Shown in pieces: positions 35,446 through 45,473 of a stretch of 64,000 bases of DNA; within the stretch, counting starts at the first letter, position 1, and each line of letters starts with the position of its first letter. Origin of the DNA: Bernardetiaceae bacterium (GTDB lineage: Bacteria > Bacteroidota > Bacteroidia > Cytophagales > Thermoflexibacteraceae); NCBI GenBank assembly GCA_025056255.1, contig JANWVT010000005.1, positions 129,001 to 193,000 on the forward strand. Reading direction: 5' to 3'. Both the position numbers and the translations under genes were made by a program. The notes beneath the pieces were generated by a model that did no database searches, was not told where the DNA came from, and was given only the letters and a program-made list of their open reading frames with translations.

Positions 35446-35871
35446 TTATTGCTTTACTTCTACGTTCCCTTTCAAGGTCAGCACCGCAGTACCGCCCTCA
35501 ACATTTGCCGTAATGCTTACTGTTTTGTTAAAAGCCCCTACAGCCGCAGCGTTGAAAGTGGCTTTAATTTCAGCAGATTCACCTGGCGCAATAGGTTCTT
35601 TAGGCCAACTGGGTACTGTACAGCCACAAGAACCCACCGCACTGGTAATCACCAGCGGCACTTTTCCTACGTTCTTAAACTTAAAAGTAGCTGTAACAGG
35701 CTGATTTTGAGGGATATTACCGAAATCGTGAGTGGTTTTATCCCATTGGAAAGCAGCTAAGTTATTGTTTTGGGCAACTGTTTTGCTTCCCGCATTTGAG
35801 GTAGTTTGCGAAAAAGCCACAAAAGCCACTAAAAGAGCAAAGGCGAAAGTAAGAAACAAATGTTTTCTCAT
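35446..35871 (-). CDS. DUF1573 family exported protein
   Basis: A 141-residue protein with a signal peptide (LFLTFAFALLVAFVAFSQT) and one DUF1573 domain, an Ig-like ASH fold: WDKTTHDFGNIPQNQPVTATFKFKNVGKVPLVI, then the hallmark SCGCTVPSWPKEPIAPGESAEI. Function is unknown; these small secreted proteins are abundant in Bacteroidota. It lies 74 bases upstream of the peptidase gene on the same strand and is divergent from the sensor kinase. Confidence 0.9.
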   Translation of the reverse strand: MRKHLFLTFAFALLVAFVAFSQTTSNAGSKTVAQNNNLAAFQWDKTTHDFGNIPQNQPVTATFKFKNVGKVPLVITSAVGSCGCTVPSWPKEPIAPGESAEIKATFNAAAVGAFNKTVSITANVEGGTAVLTLKGNVEVKQ

Positions 35872-35964
35872 AGCATTTTGAGTTTATGTATCTTTTTGCA
35901 AATAAACGATAAGCCGTGCAATATTTGCGTTAATGAATTGATAAGGTTTGTTAATGACTTGTTA

Positions 35965-37260
35965 ATGCAACGTACTACTATTCGCCGCCTAATCATTCTG
36001 GCTACTTTAAGCATTTGTGGCATCATTGTTACGCAAATTTATTGGGTCAGTAATGCTTTCAACCTCAGAGAGAAGCAGTTAGACCAAAGCATCCACATTG
36101 CATTGCAAACTGTTGCCGAGCAAATTGCTGCTTATAACAAAAGTACCTTGCCTATTGCCGATGTAGTCAACCAAGTAGCTTCCGACTATTTTATCGTCAA
36201 CGTAAACGATGTGATAGATGTCAACATTCTTGAATTGTATCTTAAACGCGAATTTGGAAAACGAAACTTACAACTCGACTTTGAATATGGCATCTATGAC
36301 TGCACCACAGATAAAATGATGTACGGCAGCTACATTCGCATGCGCAATACGCCGCCTCATGAACAAGCAACTATAGTCATCAGTCGCGAATTGCCCAAAT
36401 ACGACAAGTTTATTTACTATTTTGGTGTAAGTTTTCCACAAAAAAAGCGATATCTACTCTACGACATGCGCTTGTGGATATTTTCTTCATCTATGATTCT
36501 CCTGTTGGTGTTATTTTTTGCCTATGCAATGTATGTTATTTTGGCACAGCGCCGTTTGGCAGAGATTCAAAAAGATTTTGTAGATAACATGACGCACGAA
36601 TTCCAAACCCCTATCTCCACTATTCACATTGCTGCCGACGTATTGCTCACTCCAGACATTATAAAACAACCAGAACGCTTGCACCGCTATGCGCAAATTA
36701 TCAAAAAGGAAGCCCAAAGGTTGCACAAGCAAGTAGAAAGCATTTTACAAGCCAGTCGCGCCGAGCGAATTGGGCTCACCCTGCAAAAAGAAAACCTTAA
36801 CTTGAATGAACTGATTATAGAAACAGTACAGTATTTTCAACTGCAACTCAAAGAAAAAGGGCGGGAAGCGGTTATTCAAACTCACCTACCCAGTGAAAAC
36901 ATAATAATCAACGCCGACGGTAGCCACCTTACCAATTTGATAATCAACTTATTAGATAATGCTGTTAAATACTCTGGCACTGGTCCGCACATCAACATTC
37001 GCCTTTTTGCCCACAATGGGCAGCTATGCCTACAAGTAGCTGATAACGGACCTGGCATTCCTGAAAAGTACCGGCGGAAAATATTTCATAAGTTTTATCG
37101 CATTCCAACAGGCAACTTGCACAATGTAAAGGGTTTCGGACTGGGTTTGCACTATGTACAAAATGTGGTAAAAGCCCATGGTTGGCAAATACGACTTGTT
37201 TGTCCGCCGGCAGGAGGCAGTATCTTTGAAGTGCTCATTCCCAATTATCAACGCATCTAA
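35965..37260 (+). CDS. Two-component sensor histidine kinase
   Basis: A 431-residue membrane kinase. A first membrane helix (residues 6-28, LIILATLSICGIIVTQIYWVS) and a second (about 172-195, WIFSSSMILLLVLFFAYAMYV) flank a sensor domain of about 140 residues. The phospho-acceptor His lies in DNMTHEFQTPISTIHIAA, and the ATPase domain has the N box LIINLLDNAVKYSG, G1 VADNGPGIPEKY and G2 VKGFGLGLHYV. The ATG at 35965 (MQRTTIRR) is preferred; the frame upstream runs into the DUF1573 promoter region. The cognate regulator follows 11 bases downstream. Confidence 0.93.
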   Translation: MQRTTIRRLIILATLSICGIIVTQIYWVSNAFNLREKQLDQSIHIALQTVAEQIAAYNKSTLPIADVVNQVASDYFIVNVNDVIDVNILELYLKREFGKRNLQLDFEYGIYDCTTDKMMYGSYIRMRNTPPHEQATIVISRELPKYDKFIYYFGVSFPQKKRYLLYDMRLWIFSSSMILLLVLFFAYAMYVILAQRRLAEIQKDFVDNMTHEFQTPISTIHIAADVLLTPDIIKQPERLHRYAQIIKKEAQRLHKQVESILQASRAERIGLTLQKENLNLNELIIETVQYFQLQLKEKGREAVIQTHLPSENIIINADGSHLTNLIINLLDNAVKYSGTGPHINIRLFAHNGQLCLQVADNGPGIPEKYRRKIFHKFYRIPTGNLHNVKGFGLGLHYVQNVVKAHGWQIRLVCPPAGGSIFEVLIPNYQRI

Positions 37261-37271
37261 CCTTAAAGACT

Positions 37272-37970
37272 ATGTATACTGCTCGTGTTTTATATGTGGA
37301 AGATGACCTGAGCTTAGCTTTTGTAACTATTGATAATTTGGAAATGCGCGGTTACCAAGTAATTCATTGCCAAGATGGCAAAACAGCCTTAACAGCTTTT
37401 AAAGCTCAACAGCCCGACATTTGTGTTTTAGATGTTATGCTGCCCGATTTAGATGGATTTACCCTTGCCAAAGCAATCAGACAGTTGAGCGTAGAAATAC
37501 CCATTATTTTTCTGACCTCTAAGTCGCAAAAAGAAGATAAAATTTACGGGCTCAAACTCGGCGCTGACGATTATCTTACCAAGCCCTTCAGCATTGAAGA
37601 ATTAGACCTAAAAATGCAAGTATTCTTGAAGCGAAGCAAAGTTAGTTTGTCATCGATAAATGAAAAACAATACGTTAGGCTTGGTAGCTACTTGTTCGAT
37701 GTAGATAACTTGTTGTTGATTCACGGCGAGGAGAAACAGTCGCTAACCAAGCGCGAAGCCGATTTATTGGCGTTGTTTTGTCGCCACAAGGGCAACGTAC
37801 TGAAACGCGAAGATATTTTGCGAGAAATATGGGGAACAGATGACTATTTTGCTGGGCGTAGTTTAGATGTATTTATTTCTCGCTTGCGCAAATACCTCAA
37901 AGCCGATGAGCGCATTGCCATTGAAAACCTGCACGGCATAGGTTTTAAGTTGGTTCTGCCTAATGTTTAA
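37272..37970 (+). CDS. OmpR-family response regulator
   Basis: A 232-residue regulator. The receiver domain (residues 4-120) has the acidic pair in YVEDD, the phospho-acceptor Asp in VLDVMLPD and the Lys in YLTKPFS. The OmpR-type winged helix (about 135-230) includes LTKREADLLALFCRHKGNVLKREDIL and GRSLDVFISRLRKYL. It pairs with the upstream sensor kinase. Targets are unknown. The last four bases overlap the end of the convergent FkbM gene. Confidence 0.94.
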   Translation: MYTARVLYVEDDLSLAFVTIDNLEMRGYQVIHCQDGKTALTAFKAQQPDICVLDVMLPDLDGFTLAKAIRQLSVEIPIIFLTSKSQKEDKIYGLKLGADDYLTKPFSIEELDLKMQVFLKRSKVSLSSINEKQYVRLGSYLFDVDNLLLIHGEEKQSLTKREADLLALFCRHKGNVLKREDILREIWGTDDYFAGRSLDVFISRLRKYLKADERIAIENLHGIGFKLVLPNV

Positions 37971-38677
37971 TGGTTGGCTCTACGCCATATTGTGTCTTTC
38001 AACTGAGCCTTTCGGCGTTTCCAAGCAAGTTTTATATCTGTGAAATGGAGCCGCCAGCGGTCAGCAGCCGTAATGGCAAATAATCCTTTGCGAATATATA
38101 CACTGTCGCTATCATCTTTGTACCACAGTTGGTAGCCATTTTGTTGCATCCAAGTAGTAATCTCGTTTATGAAGGGATTGATGTAGCGCTTGCCGTGGGT
38201 TTCTACTGAAATAACAGCCGGACGGCTTTTCATATATTTGAGCACGTACCACTCACAACCTTCAATATCAATACTCAACAAATCAATTGTTCCGTCGTCT
38301 ATGCTGTCGAATCGCTTAGCAGGAACGGTAAACTTATCGGCATCTTGTTTTTGGTAAGCATCGTTTACCAGTGCAGGACTACTATCTAATGCACTTGCAA
38401 AGGTAGAAGCAGCCCGATTGATTAATTCTATACTGCCTTCGTGGTCATAAATGGCTACGGCATGAAGCGTAATAGCATACTTATTGCCAAAGTATTGCCG
38501 AATAGCCTCTATACAGTGGGGGTCTGCCTCTACTAATGTTGTTCGGATGCCTTGCTTGATGTAATCCAAAATATTGGAAGTTTCGGGCAAATACACTCCC
38601 ACCTCGGCTACATGCTGAGGCTGAAATCCTTTACGGCTGAGACGGCGATAGATAAGCTTGTTTTCGGAAAGATTCAT
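37967..38677 (-). CDS. FkbM family methyltransferase
   Basis: A 236-residue SAM-dependent methyltransferase of the FkbM type: VAEVGVYLPETSNILDYIKQG at the SAM-binding start, TTLVEADPHCIEAI (acidic SAM-ribose contact), TLHAVAIYDHEGSIEL and IDLLSIDIEGCEWYVLKYM. Such enzymes O-methylate sugars or lipids, often in surface polysaccharide synthesis, but no polysaccharide genes are adjacent. MNLSENK (38677) was chosen as start. A perfect -7 box TAGCTTTG lies 8 bases upstream at 38686-38693 with a TTG 24 bases further out, too far for confidence. Confidence 0.82.
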   Translation of the reverse strand: MNLSENKLIYRRLSRKGFQPQHVAEVGVYLPETSNILDYIKQGIRTTLVEADPHCIEAIRQYFGNKYAITLHAVAIYDHEGSIELINRAASTFASALDSSPALVNDAYQKQDADKFTVPAKRFDSIDDGTIDLLSIDIEGCEWYVLKYMKSRPAVISVETHGKRYINPFINEITTWMQQNGYQLWYKDDSDSVYIRKGLFAITAADRWRLHFTDIKLAWKRRKAQLKDTIWRRANH

Positions 38678-38763
38678 AACAACAACAAAGCTATAATAAA
38701 AAAAGGTTGCCTGCACCCAACAGATGAGACAACCCGAAACACTACGAAATCAGATACTACAAA

Positions 38764-41700
38764 TTATATGGCAATCCATTTAGACAAGCGATAAGTAAGC
38801 CTGTCTGCGAGGAAATACATTACAGGAACTACTACCAGCGTTAAGAAGGTGGAAAAGGTGAGTCCATAAACCACCGTCCAAGCCATCGGACCCCAGAAGT
38901 CGGCATTTTGACCGCCCCAGTAAATGTCAGGATTAAAATGCGAATACAGCCCGAAAAAGTCCACGTTTAAGCCAATGGCTAAGGGAATGAGCCCTAATAC
39001 TGTGGTGATAGCGGTAAGCAACACAGGACGCAAGCGCATGAAACCTGCCTGAACAAGGGCTTCACGTACCTCGTCGGCATCTAAGCGAGCCTCTTCGGGC
39101 AGCCCTAAGGCTCGTTTACGATTGGCAATGAGCTGATTAGCACAGTCTATTAGCACAATAGCGTTGTTTACTACTACACCTGCCAAAGAAATAATGCCGA
39201 TACCGGTCATAATCACTACAAAGTCGGCGCGGGTAATAGCCAGTCCTAAAAACACACCAATGAGGCTAAACGGCACCGTTGCCATTACTAACAGTGGCTG
39301 GGTGAGTGAATTGAATTGCGACACCAAAATCAGGAAAATGAGCGCCAGCGCTACAAGCATGGCATTCAACAAGAAGGCAATAGACTTGGCTTGCTCTTCT
39401 TGTTCACCAGTAAATTTGAAGCTATAGCCCGGTGGCAGCGTGTAGTCGGCAAGTACTTCTTTCACCTGCGCCACTACTTCGTTGGCATTGTAGCCTTCGG
39501 TAACATTAGAAACCAAGGTTACCAGTCGCTCGTTGTTTTTATGCTTAATGGCACCAAAAGAAGAGGTATATTGCATAGAAGCAACTGCTGAAACAGGGAT
39601 TTGGCTAAAACGCCCTTTGTTGTCGCGGAAGGTAATTTTTTGGTCGTTCAAGCGAGAAAGGTTGTAGCGGATATTGTCGCTCACGCGCAAGTTGATTGGG
39701 TAATCGTCTTTGCCATCTTTGATTTTTGAAATTTCTTTTCCGTAGATGGCTGTGCGCATGTTCATGGCAAGCATCGAGGTGGAAATGCCTAAACGCTGTG
39801 CCTTGGCGCGGTCAATTTGTAAAATTAGCTCTGGCTTGCCAACATCGATGCCAAGTTTTAACCCGTCTATGCCCGCAATGTTGCTCTTTTCTATCAGGTC
39901 TTTCATTTTCTCAGCTTCTCTGATAAGAGTTAAGTAATCAGCACCAATGATTTCTATGTTGATAGGCGCCCCTACCGGTGGTCCGGTTTTTTGTGCATCG
40001 GTTACAATTTTCAGCCCCGGAATGTTTTTCGCCATTTCGCTGAGTTTGCGCTGTATCTGACGAGTATCAATACCTCCTCGCTCTGAGTATTCTACAAAAT
40101 TGATAGTGATTTTACTTTTGTGTGGGGTTACAGAGTTGCCCTGAGAAAAGTCTTTAGGACTGTTTGTTCCCTCGCCCACGTTGGTAACAATGGCTTTTAC
40201 AGCCTTTGCATAAGGACGCAGCACCTCATATACTTTTTTTTCTACTTCTTCGGTTAGCCGATTAGTGGTGCTGACGTCTGTACCCAAAGGCGCTTCAATG
40301 TACATGTATACAATAGCGGGTTCGGTGTTAGGGAAGAAATCAACCATGGGCTTGCCAGCAAAATAAATCGCCATTCCGGAGATCATCAGCACTACACTAC
40401 CCAAGAGAAATGATAGTGGACGAAGGCGTCCTTTCAAAGCAAACCGAATGGTGTTTTTATACAACACCTCTAACTTGGTTAGTAGCACATCTTGAAACCA
40501 ACGAGAAGCTGGGCGAAAAAAGAACACATTGATAAGGGTGAGCAAGCCAAGCGTCACAAAAATATTGCCCCAAGAGTAGGTATCGGCAAGCAAATAAGCA
40601 GGAACAGACAAAATAAAACTCAAAGCAGCAAACCGCACGAGAGGTTTGGCAGGGGTCTGTTCTCGTTCCAACTTCATGAAAGTAGCTGCCACTACTGGGT
40701 TAATCACTAAGCCGACAAATAAAGAGGCAGAAAGCACTACAATGAGTGTAATAGGCAAAAATTTCATGAACTCGCCTACCAAACCACCCCAAAACATCAG
40801 CGGAAGAAAAGCTGCCAAAGTGGTCATAGTAGAGGTGATGATGGGAATAGCCACCTCGCCTACCCCTTGTATAGCTGCCTGTAGGCGCGTTTTGCCTTCT
40901 TCCATTAGTCGGTAGGTATTTTCTATTACTACAATAGCATTGTCCACCAACATGCCCAGCGCCAACACCAGCGAAAAGAGAATCATGATGTTGATAGTAG
41001 CACCTATAAAGCTCAGAATGCTAAAAGAGAGCAGCATGGACAGGGGAATGGCAATGCCTACAAACATGGCATTGCGCAAACCCATGAAGAACAGCAACAC
41101 CCCTACAACCAAAATCATCCCAAAGATGATGCTGTTTTCAAGGTTGCTGATTTGCTCCTTCATGCGGTCAGCCTGGTTGTTGGTCAAAATAATATTCAAG
41201 TTGGCGGGTAATGCTCCGGATAGCTTTGCATCGGTTAATATTTTTTGGATTTTGGCATCAGCTTCAATGAGGTTTTCTTTGTTTCGCTTGATAACGTTGA
41301 GCGAAACTACTGGTTGTCCGCCTTTCCGCAGAAAATCTTGTGTAGCTAAGCGGGCATAGCTTTTGCGTTCGATGTAGCTGTCTTTTACTTCGGCAACATC
41401 TTTCAAATACACTACGTTTTGGTCTTCTGCTTTTACAATTATATCGGCTATTTCGGCTGCCGTTTTAAATTCTCCTGAAATGCGCATCGAGCGCCGATAG
41501 CCATCGGTAAGTACTTCGCCGCCTGATATGGTTACGTTTTCGGCGCGTACTGCATTTTCAATATCGGAAAAAGTAATGCGACGCGCCTCCATTTTGTAGA
41601 TGTCGGCATTAATTTGAATTTCACGGTCTAATGCCCCCGTAATATCTACTCGTGAAACTTCGGGCAAGGCTTCAAAGGCGTCTTCCAAATATTGCGCATA

Positions 41701-42195
41701 TTTTTTTAGCTGCGCCATTTCAAAGTCGCCCGAAAGATTGACCGTTACGATGGGCACCTCCGACAAATCTACTTCTAAAACGGTGGGGTCTTGGTCTAAG
41801 TCGCTGGGTAGTTCGCGCTTAGCTTTGTCAACTGCATCTTTTACGTCTTGCAGCGCTTTTGAAATTTGTACTTTCTCGCTAAACTCAATCACAACAACCG
41901 ATACGTCTTGGGCAGAAGTAGAGGTAATTTTTTTTACTCCTTTCAGCCCTTTGAGTTCTTTTTCAATAGGTCGTGTAACGAGGTTTTCAATATCGGCAGG
42001 TGAGTTGCCGGGATAAACTGTATTGACGTAAACAGTTGGAAACACTATTTCGGGAAATGACTCTTTGGGCATGTTGTTGTAGGAAATCAGCCCAAACAGC
42101 ACAATAATAAAAGTGAGAATGAAAACACTGGTTCGGTTTTTAATAGCAAGAGTACTGAGCCCAAACTCGCGTTGAATATCTTTTTTTTCTTCCAT
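38764..42195 (-). CDS. RND family efflux transporter, inner-membrane permease
   Basis: A 1143-residue RND permease that exports substrates across both membranes with proton antiport. It shows the usual twelve-helix, two-porter-domain plan: FGLSTLAIKNRTSVFILTFIIVLFGL (TM1), LVLALGMLVDNAIVVIENTYRLMEEG (TM4), and GIISLAGVVVNNAIVLIDCANQL (TM10). TM4 has VDN instead of the VDD of AcrB, as in many non-proteobacterial RND pumps. An extra pair of hydrophobic stretches (residues about 530-580) sits between the halves. It is the last gene of the TetR-TolC-MFP-RND operon. The substrate is not predictable from sequence. Confidence 0.94.
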   Translation of the reverse strand: MEEKKDIQREFGLSTLAIKNRTSVFILTFIIVLFGLISYNNMPKESFPEIVFPTVYVNTVYPGNSPADIENLVTRPIEKELKGLKGVKKITSTSAQDVSVVVIEFSEKVQISKALQDVKDAVDKAKRELPSDLDQDPTVLEVDLSEVPIVTVNLSGDFEMAQLKKYAQYLEDAFEALPEVSRVDITGALDREIQINADIYKMEARRITFSDIENAVRAENVTISGGEVLTDGYRRSMRISGEFKTAAEIADIIVKAEDQNVVYLKDVAEVKDSYIERKSYARLATQDFLRKGGQPVVSLNVIKRNKENLIEADAKIQKILTDAKLSGALPANLNIILTNNQADRMKEQISNLENSIIFGMILVVGVLLFFMGLRNAMFVGIAIPLSMLLSFSILSFIGATINIMILFSLVLALGMLVDNAIVVIENTYRLMEEGKTRLQAAIQGVGEVAIPIITSTMTTLAAFLPLMFWGGLVGEFMKFLPITLIVVLSASLFVGLVINPVVAATFMKLEREQTPAKPLVRFAALSFILSVPAYLLADTYSWGNIFVTLGLLTLINVFFFRPASRWFQDVLLTKLEVLYKNTIRFALKGRLRPLSFLLGSVVLMISGMAIYFAGKPMVDFFPNTEPAIVYMYIEAPLGTDVSTTNRLTEEVEKKVYEVLRPYAKAVKAIVTNVGEGTNSPKDFSQGNSVTPHKSKITINFVEYSERGGIDTRQIQRKLSEMAKNIPGLKIVTDAQKTGPPVGAPINIEIIGADYLTLIREAEKMKDLIEKSNIAGIDGLKLGIDVGKPELILQIDRAKAQRLGISTSMLAMNMRTAIYGKEISKIKDGKDDYPINLRVSDNIRYNLSRLNDQKITFRDNKGRFSQIPVSAVASMQYTSSFGAIKHKNNERLVTLVSNVTEGYNANEVVAQVKEVLADYTLPPGYSFKFTGEQEEQAKSIAFLLNAMLVALALIFLILVSQFNSLTQPLLVMATVPFSLIGVFLGLAITRADFVVIMTGIGIISLAGVVVNNAIVLIDCANQLIANRKRALGLPEEARLDADEVREALVQAGFMRLRPVLLTAITTVLGLIPLAIGLNVDFFGLYSHFNPDIYWGGQNADFWGPMAWTVVYGLTFSTFLTLVVVPVMYFLADRLTYRLSKWIAI

Positions 42196-42210
42196 AGGTG
42201 CACAATTATT

Positions 42211-43371
42211 TTAGCGTACTTGCTGAGCTACTTTGTTGTTGCTTACCTCTACTTCATCGCCGTTTACTACCTCGTTGTACCCTTTGGTGATGATTAGGTC
42301 TCCGGCTTGGATACCGGCTTCAACAAGGGTTTTACCAGCATACGATTTTCCGGTCGTAATCACCACCCGCTCTACTATTTGCTTACCGTCTTTGTTGCGT
42401 AGCACATAAACAAACTGCTCGCCATTAGCCGATTGCTGAATCAAGTGAGAAGGCAATACCAGTGCATCTTTGCGGAAGAAGTCTCTGATTTTGACTACTG
42501 CCAACGAATTGGGCTTGAGAATACCATCTGGATTGGAAGTGCGCATCTGTATCTTAAAAGTGCGGTTGGTTGGATTGATGTACTGTCCCACCATGTGTAT
42601 TTTCAGAGACATTTCTTTTCCTAAGGCAGGAAAAGAAACCAGTACCTCATCGCCACGTTTAACAGCAGTGGCATACACTTCCGACACATCGGCATTAATT
42701 TCTACCTGAGCAATATTGACGATGCGTCCCATGGGTACTGCCGGATTAGCCATTTCGCCTACATTTTGGGTGAGGTCTTCTACCATGCCATCAATAGGTG
42801 CTTTTACAATAGCTTTATTGAGTTGGGTTTTAGCAGTGGCAAGTGTTTTCTCCAAAGCCTCCATATTGTTTTTGGCTTGTAGATATTGCACCTCAGAGCC
42901 TATTTTTTGGTTCCATAAATTGGCTTGCCTTTCGTAAACTGTGCGAGCCAATTCTAAACGAGTTTCTATTTCAGCAATGTTTTTGCGGATGCTCTCGGCG
43001 TCTATTTCAGCAATGGGCTGTCCTTTGCGCACCATATCGCCTACTTGTACGTATCGTTTAATGATAACACCGGCAATTTCGGGGGCAATCATCACGTTTT
43101 GTTCAGAGGCTACGTTGCCCTGCACCTCCACATAGTGAGCGAAATCTTGTACGGATAGCGGCTCGGCTTCTACCAATTTTTTAGCTGCCGCTGTTGGGCT
43201 AATTTGCGCTATTTCGGCTTCCAAAGCTGCAATTTCAGCTTTGATTTGGGCTGCTTGCTTTTTTAACTCCGAGAGGCGCTTGCGTTTGCCCTCAACAGAG
43301 TTGTCAACAGATTTATTACAAGCGCTTACCGCAAACAGAGCGATAAACACAAAAGCATAGTACTTAGTCAT
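42211..43371 (-). CDS. RND efflux periplasmic adaptor (membrane fusion lipoprotein)
   Basis: A 386-residue adaptor. It has a lipoprotein signal (VFIALFAVSACNKS), a charged coiled coil (about residues 28-60, KRLSELKKQAAQIKAEI), a lipoyl/barrel-sandwich domain (VEVQGNVASEQNVMIAPEIAGVI, KAPIDGMVED), an alpha hairpin (ETRLELARTVYERQANLWNQ) and the beta-barrel part (NADVSEVYATAVKRGDEV). It would bridge the RND permease and the TolC channel. The start MTKYYAF is 15 bases closer to the permease than the longest frame would imply and gives a proper lipobox. The permease starts 15 bases downstream. Confidence 0.93.
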   Translation of the reverse strand: MTKYYAFVFIALFAVSACNKSVDNSVEGKRKRLSELKKQAAQIKAEIAALEAEIAQISPTAAAKKLVEAEPLSVQDFAHYVEVQGNVASEQNVMIAPEIAGVIIKRYVQVGDMVRKGQPIAEIDAESIRKNIAEIETRLELARTVYERQANLWNQKIGSEVQYLQAKNNMEALEKTLATAKTQLNKAIVKAPIDGMVEDLTQNVGEMANPAVPMGRIVNIAQVEINADVSEVYATAVKRGDEVLVSFPALGKEMSLKIHMVGQYINPTNRTFKIQMRTSNPDGILKPNSLAVVKIRDFFRKDALVLPSHLIQQSANGEQFVYVLRNKDGKQIVERVVITTGKSYAGKTLVEAGIQAGDLIITKGYNEVVNGDEVEVSNNKVAQQVR

Positions 43372-43401
43372 AATGATATAGCATGATGTGGGGGTTGTCA
43401 A

Positions 43402-44787
43402 TTATTTTAGCAATCTACCTTTAGCTTTGTCTAAATCTACTTTGGCAATCAAGGCTTCGTACAGTGCGTTGTAGTAACTTGTTTCAGCCTGTTTATAATC
43501 GTTTTCCGCATTGATGACTTCTAAATTGGAGCCTACCCCTTCTTTGTATTTGATGCGGCTGATGCGCGCCACCTCTGCGGCTAATTCCATGTTTTTCCGC
43601 TGTGTATTCAGATTGTCTAATGCATTGGCAAGAGCTGTTTGGGCTTGTTGTTGCTCTAAGTCAATACTGCGGCGCAAGTTGAGCATGGTATTTTCTGTTT
43701 TAATCAGTTCTAAGCGGCTTCGCTGAATGAGGTAGTGGCGCCGCATGCCATCAAAAATGGGAATGCTCAGCGTAATGCCTACGTTACCAAAACCATTCCA
43801 TCGACTGAATTTGAACAGATCGCTTCCATTAGAAGGACCCGTTAAGCCACCGTATTGAAAAGTAGCTGACAGTCGGGGCAGATATCCTAATTTGTCGCGC
43901 TTGATGGCAAGAATGTTCAGTTCACGTTGGGTTTCTAAGATGCTGTACTCGGGGCGTTGCCGGTAGTCGAAACTATCTTGTGCTTGCGCTTGCAGCAACA
44001 ATGCATCAGGATTGATTTGTTGCAGCGTTTCGCCAAGTGTAATTTCATCGGTTTGTTGCAAACCCATTTGAAACTTGAGAAACGATTTGCTCATTTCAAT
44101 TAAGCGGGCTACTCGCTGCTTTTCGGTTTTTAAGTTATTGAAATTTACTTCCAACCTATCTACATCCATTTTCTCAACAAAACCATTGGCATACATGGCT
44201 TTGGTTTCATTGAGCAAGGCTTCTACGCGCTGTACGTTGGCGTCTATCAACTTCATGCGCTCTTGGGCAATCAGCAGCCCATAGTAGGCTTTGGTAACTG
44301 CTTCAGCAATTTCCACCTTGCTGCGGGTCAGGTTCCGCTCAGCAAGTTGTGCATACACAGTAGCAGCGCGCAAGCCCAGAAACCAAGTAGCATCAAAAAT
44401 CATCTGACTGGCAGAAACGGCTGCATTGCCCTGAAACGGCGGCTGAAACGGCAATGCCACAAACTCACCCGCTGGCGCATTAGGATTGACAAACTGTGCC
44501 GGCACAAAAGCTACGGTCAGTTTGTAGTTGTGTGCCATTGAACTTCCAGCATTAATTTGCGGCAACCCATCGGCACGGGTAATCCCTATCTGTGCCTTAG
44601 CAATCTCCAAATCCGCTTGGGAATTGGCAACCGATAGCGAGTGGTTAATAGCATACTCTATACACTGCGCCAAAGTGTAATTCTGCAAAACCACTTTTTC
44701 AGGATTATTACCTGCCGAAAAAGCACTTTGTGCAACTACTAACGGCAGAATAGACAAAATAAATCCAAAGGTGAGAAAGGCTCTCAT
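43402..44787 (-). CDS. TolC-like outer-membrane efflux channel
   Basis: A 461-residue outer membrane efflux protein with a signal peptide (LTFGFILSILPLVVAQ). Two OEP repeats are visible, each with long helices: YTLAQCIEYAINHSLSVANSQADLEIAKAQIG and KSKVEIAEAV in the first half, and QRPEYSILETQRELNILAIKRDKLGYLP and SNLEVINAENDYKQAETSYYNALYEAL in the second. It provides the outer-membrane duct of the pump. Its start overlaps the end of the TetR gene by four bases. Confidence 0.93.
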   Translation of the reverse strand: MRAFLTFGFILSILPLVVAQSAFSAGNNPEKVVLQNYTLAQCIEYAINHSLSVANSQADLEIAKAQIGITRADGLPQINAGSSMAHNYKLTVAFVPAQFVNPNAPAGEFVALPFQPPFQGNAAVSASQMIFDATWFLGLRAATVYAQLAERNLTRSKVEIAEAVTKAYYGLLIAQERMKLIDANVQRVEALLNETKAMYANGFVEKMDVDRLEVNFNNLKTEKQRVARLIEMSKSFLKFQMGLQQTDEITLGETLQQINPDALLLQAQAQDSFDYRQRPEYSILETQRELNILAIKRDKLGYLPRLSATFQYGGLTGPSNGSDLFKFSRWNGFGNVGITLSIPIFDGMRRHYLIQRSRLELIKTENTMLNLRRSIDLEQQQAQTALANALDNLNTQRKNMELAAEVARISRIKYKEGVGSNLEVINAENDYKQAETSYYNALYEALIAKVDLDKAKGRLLK

Positions 44788-45455
44788 GAAAACGACGGTT
44801 GAGTAAGTTTCTCGTTTTGATAATACATTTGACGATATTGTATCAGTTTAGAATACCCTTTCAACGTAACAATGCCGTGGATGAAATGGTCAAAAAATGC
44901 CCATTGTACGTCCATTACATTGTATTTGTCAAAAGGGAATAAAGTGGGGTCAAAACCTAATTGTACTTGCTCTACGCGCATTTTAGCAAGTACCTCTACG
45001 TTGAGCTCTTTGCGGAAGTAGCCCTCTTCTATCCCGCGATGCAGCAGCTTGATAAGAGCGCCTAAGAAATACTGCTCCTTAAAGTTTTTGTACACGCTCC
45101 ATGCCTTAGGATGATATTTCTGTAAGTCAAACACCACTACCGGATTAACTGTGCGAATCATTTTTTTGACTTGCTCAGCACCCAGTAACATTTCTTCAAT
45201 GGCGTCTTTGGCTTGGGTAGCAATAGCTTCAAAGGCACGCATGTCCTCAGAGAGCATTTCATGAACCATCACACTCACCAAATCATCCTTGTCGGCATAG
45301 TACTGATAGATAGTTTTCTTAGAAACACCCGCCTTTCGCGCAATATCGTCCATACTTACGCTGCGAATGCCATAGGCGTGAAAGAGTTGGTCGGCTTCTC
45401 GTAATATGCGTTCTTTCAGTTCCAAAGTGTTGCTTTTTAGTTCAAGAACGCGCAA
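44784..45455 (-). CDS. TetR family regulator of the RND efflux operon
   Basis: A 223-residue TetR/AcrR-type repressor. The N-terminal helix-turn-helix (residues about 15-65) reads RILREADQLFHAYGIRSVSMDDIARKAGVSKKTIYQYYADKDDL. The C-terminal ligand-binding domain is divergent, as usual. The gene is the first of the efflux operon and overlaps tolC by four bases (ATGA type), so regulator and pump are made from one message, which suggests autoregulation. The stop of the membrane-protein gene upstream is 18 bases away, so the transcript may begin further up. Confidence 0.92.
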   Translation of the reverse strand: MRVLELKSNTLELKERILREADQLFHAYGIRSVSMDDIARKAGVSKKTIYQYYADKDDLVSVMVHEMLSEDMRAFEAIATQAKDAIEEMLLGAEQVKKMIRTVNPVVVFDLQKYHPKAWSVYKNFKEQYFLGALIKLLHRGIEEGYFRKELNVEVLAKMRVEQVQLGFDPTLFPFDKYNVMDVQWAFFDHFIHGIVTLKGYSKLIQYRQMYYQNEKLTQPSFS

Positions 45456-45473
45456 AACTATGGAAACTTTTAA

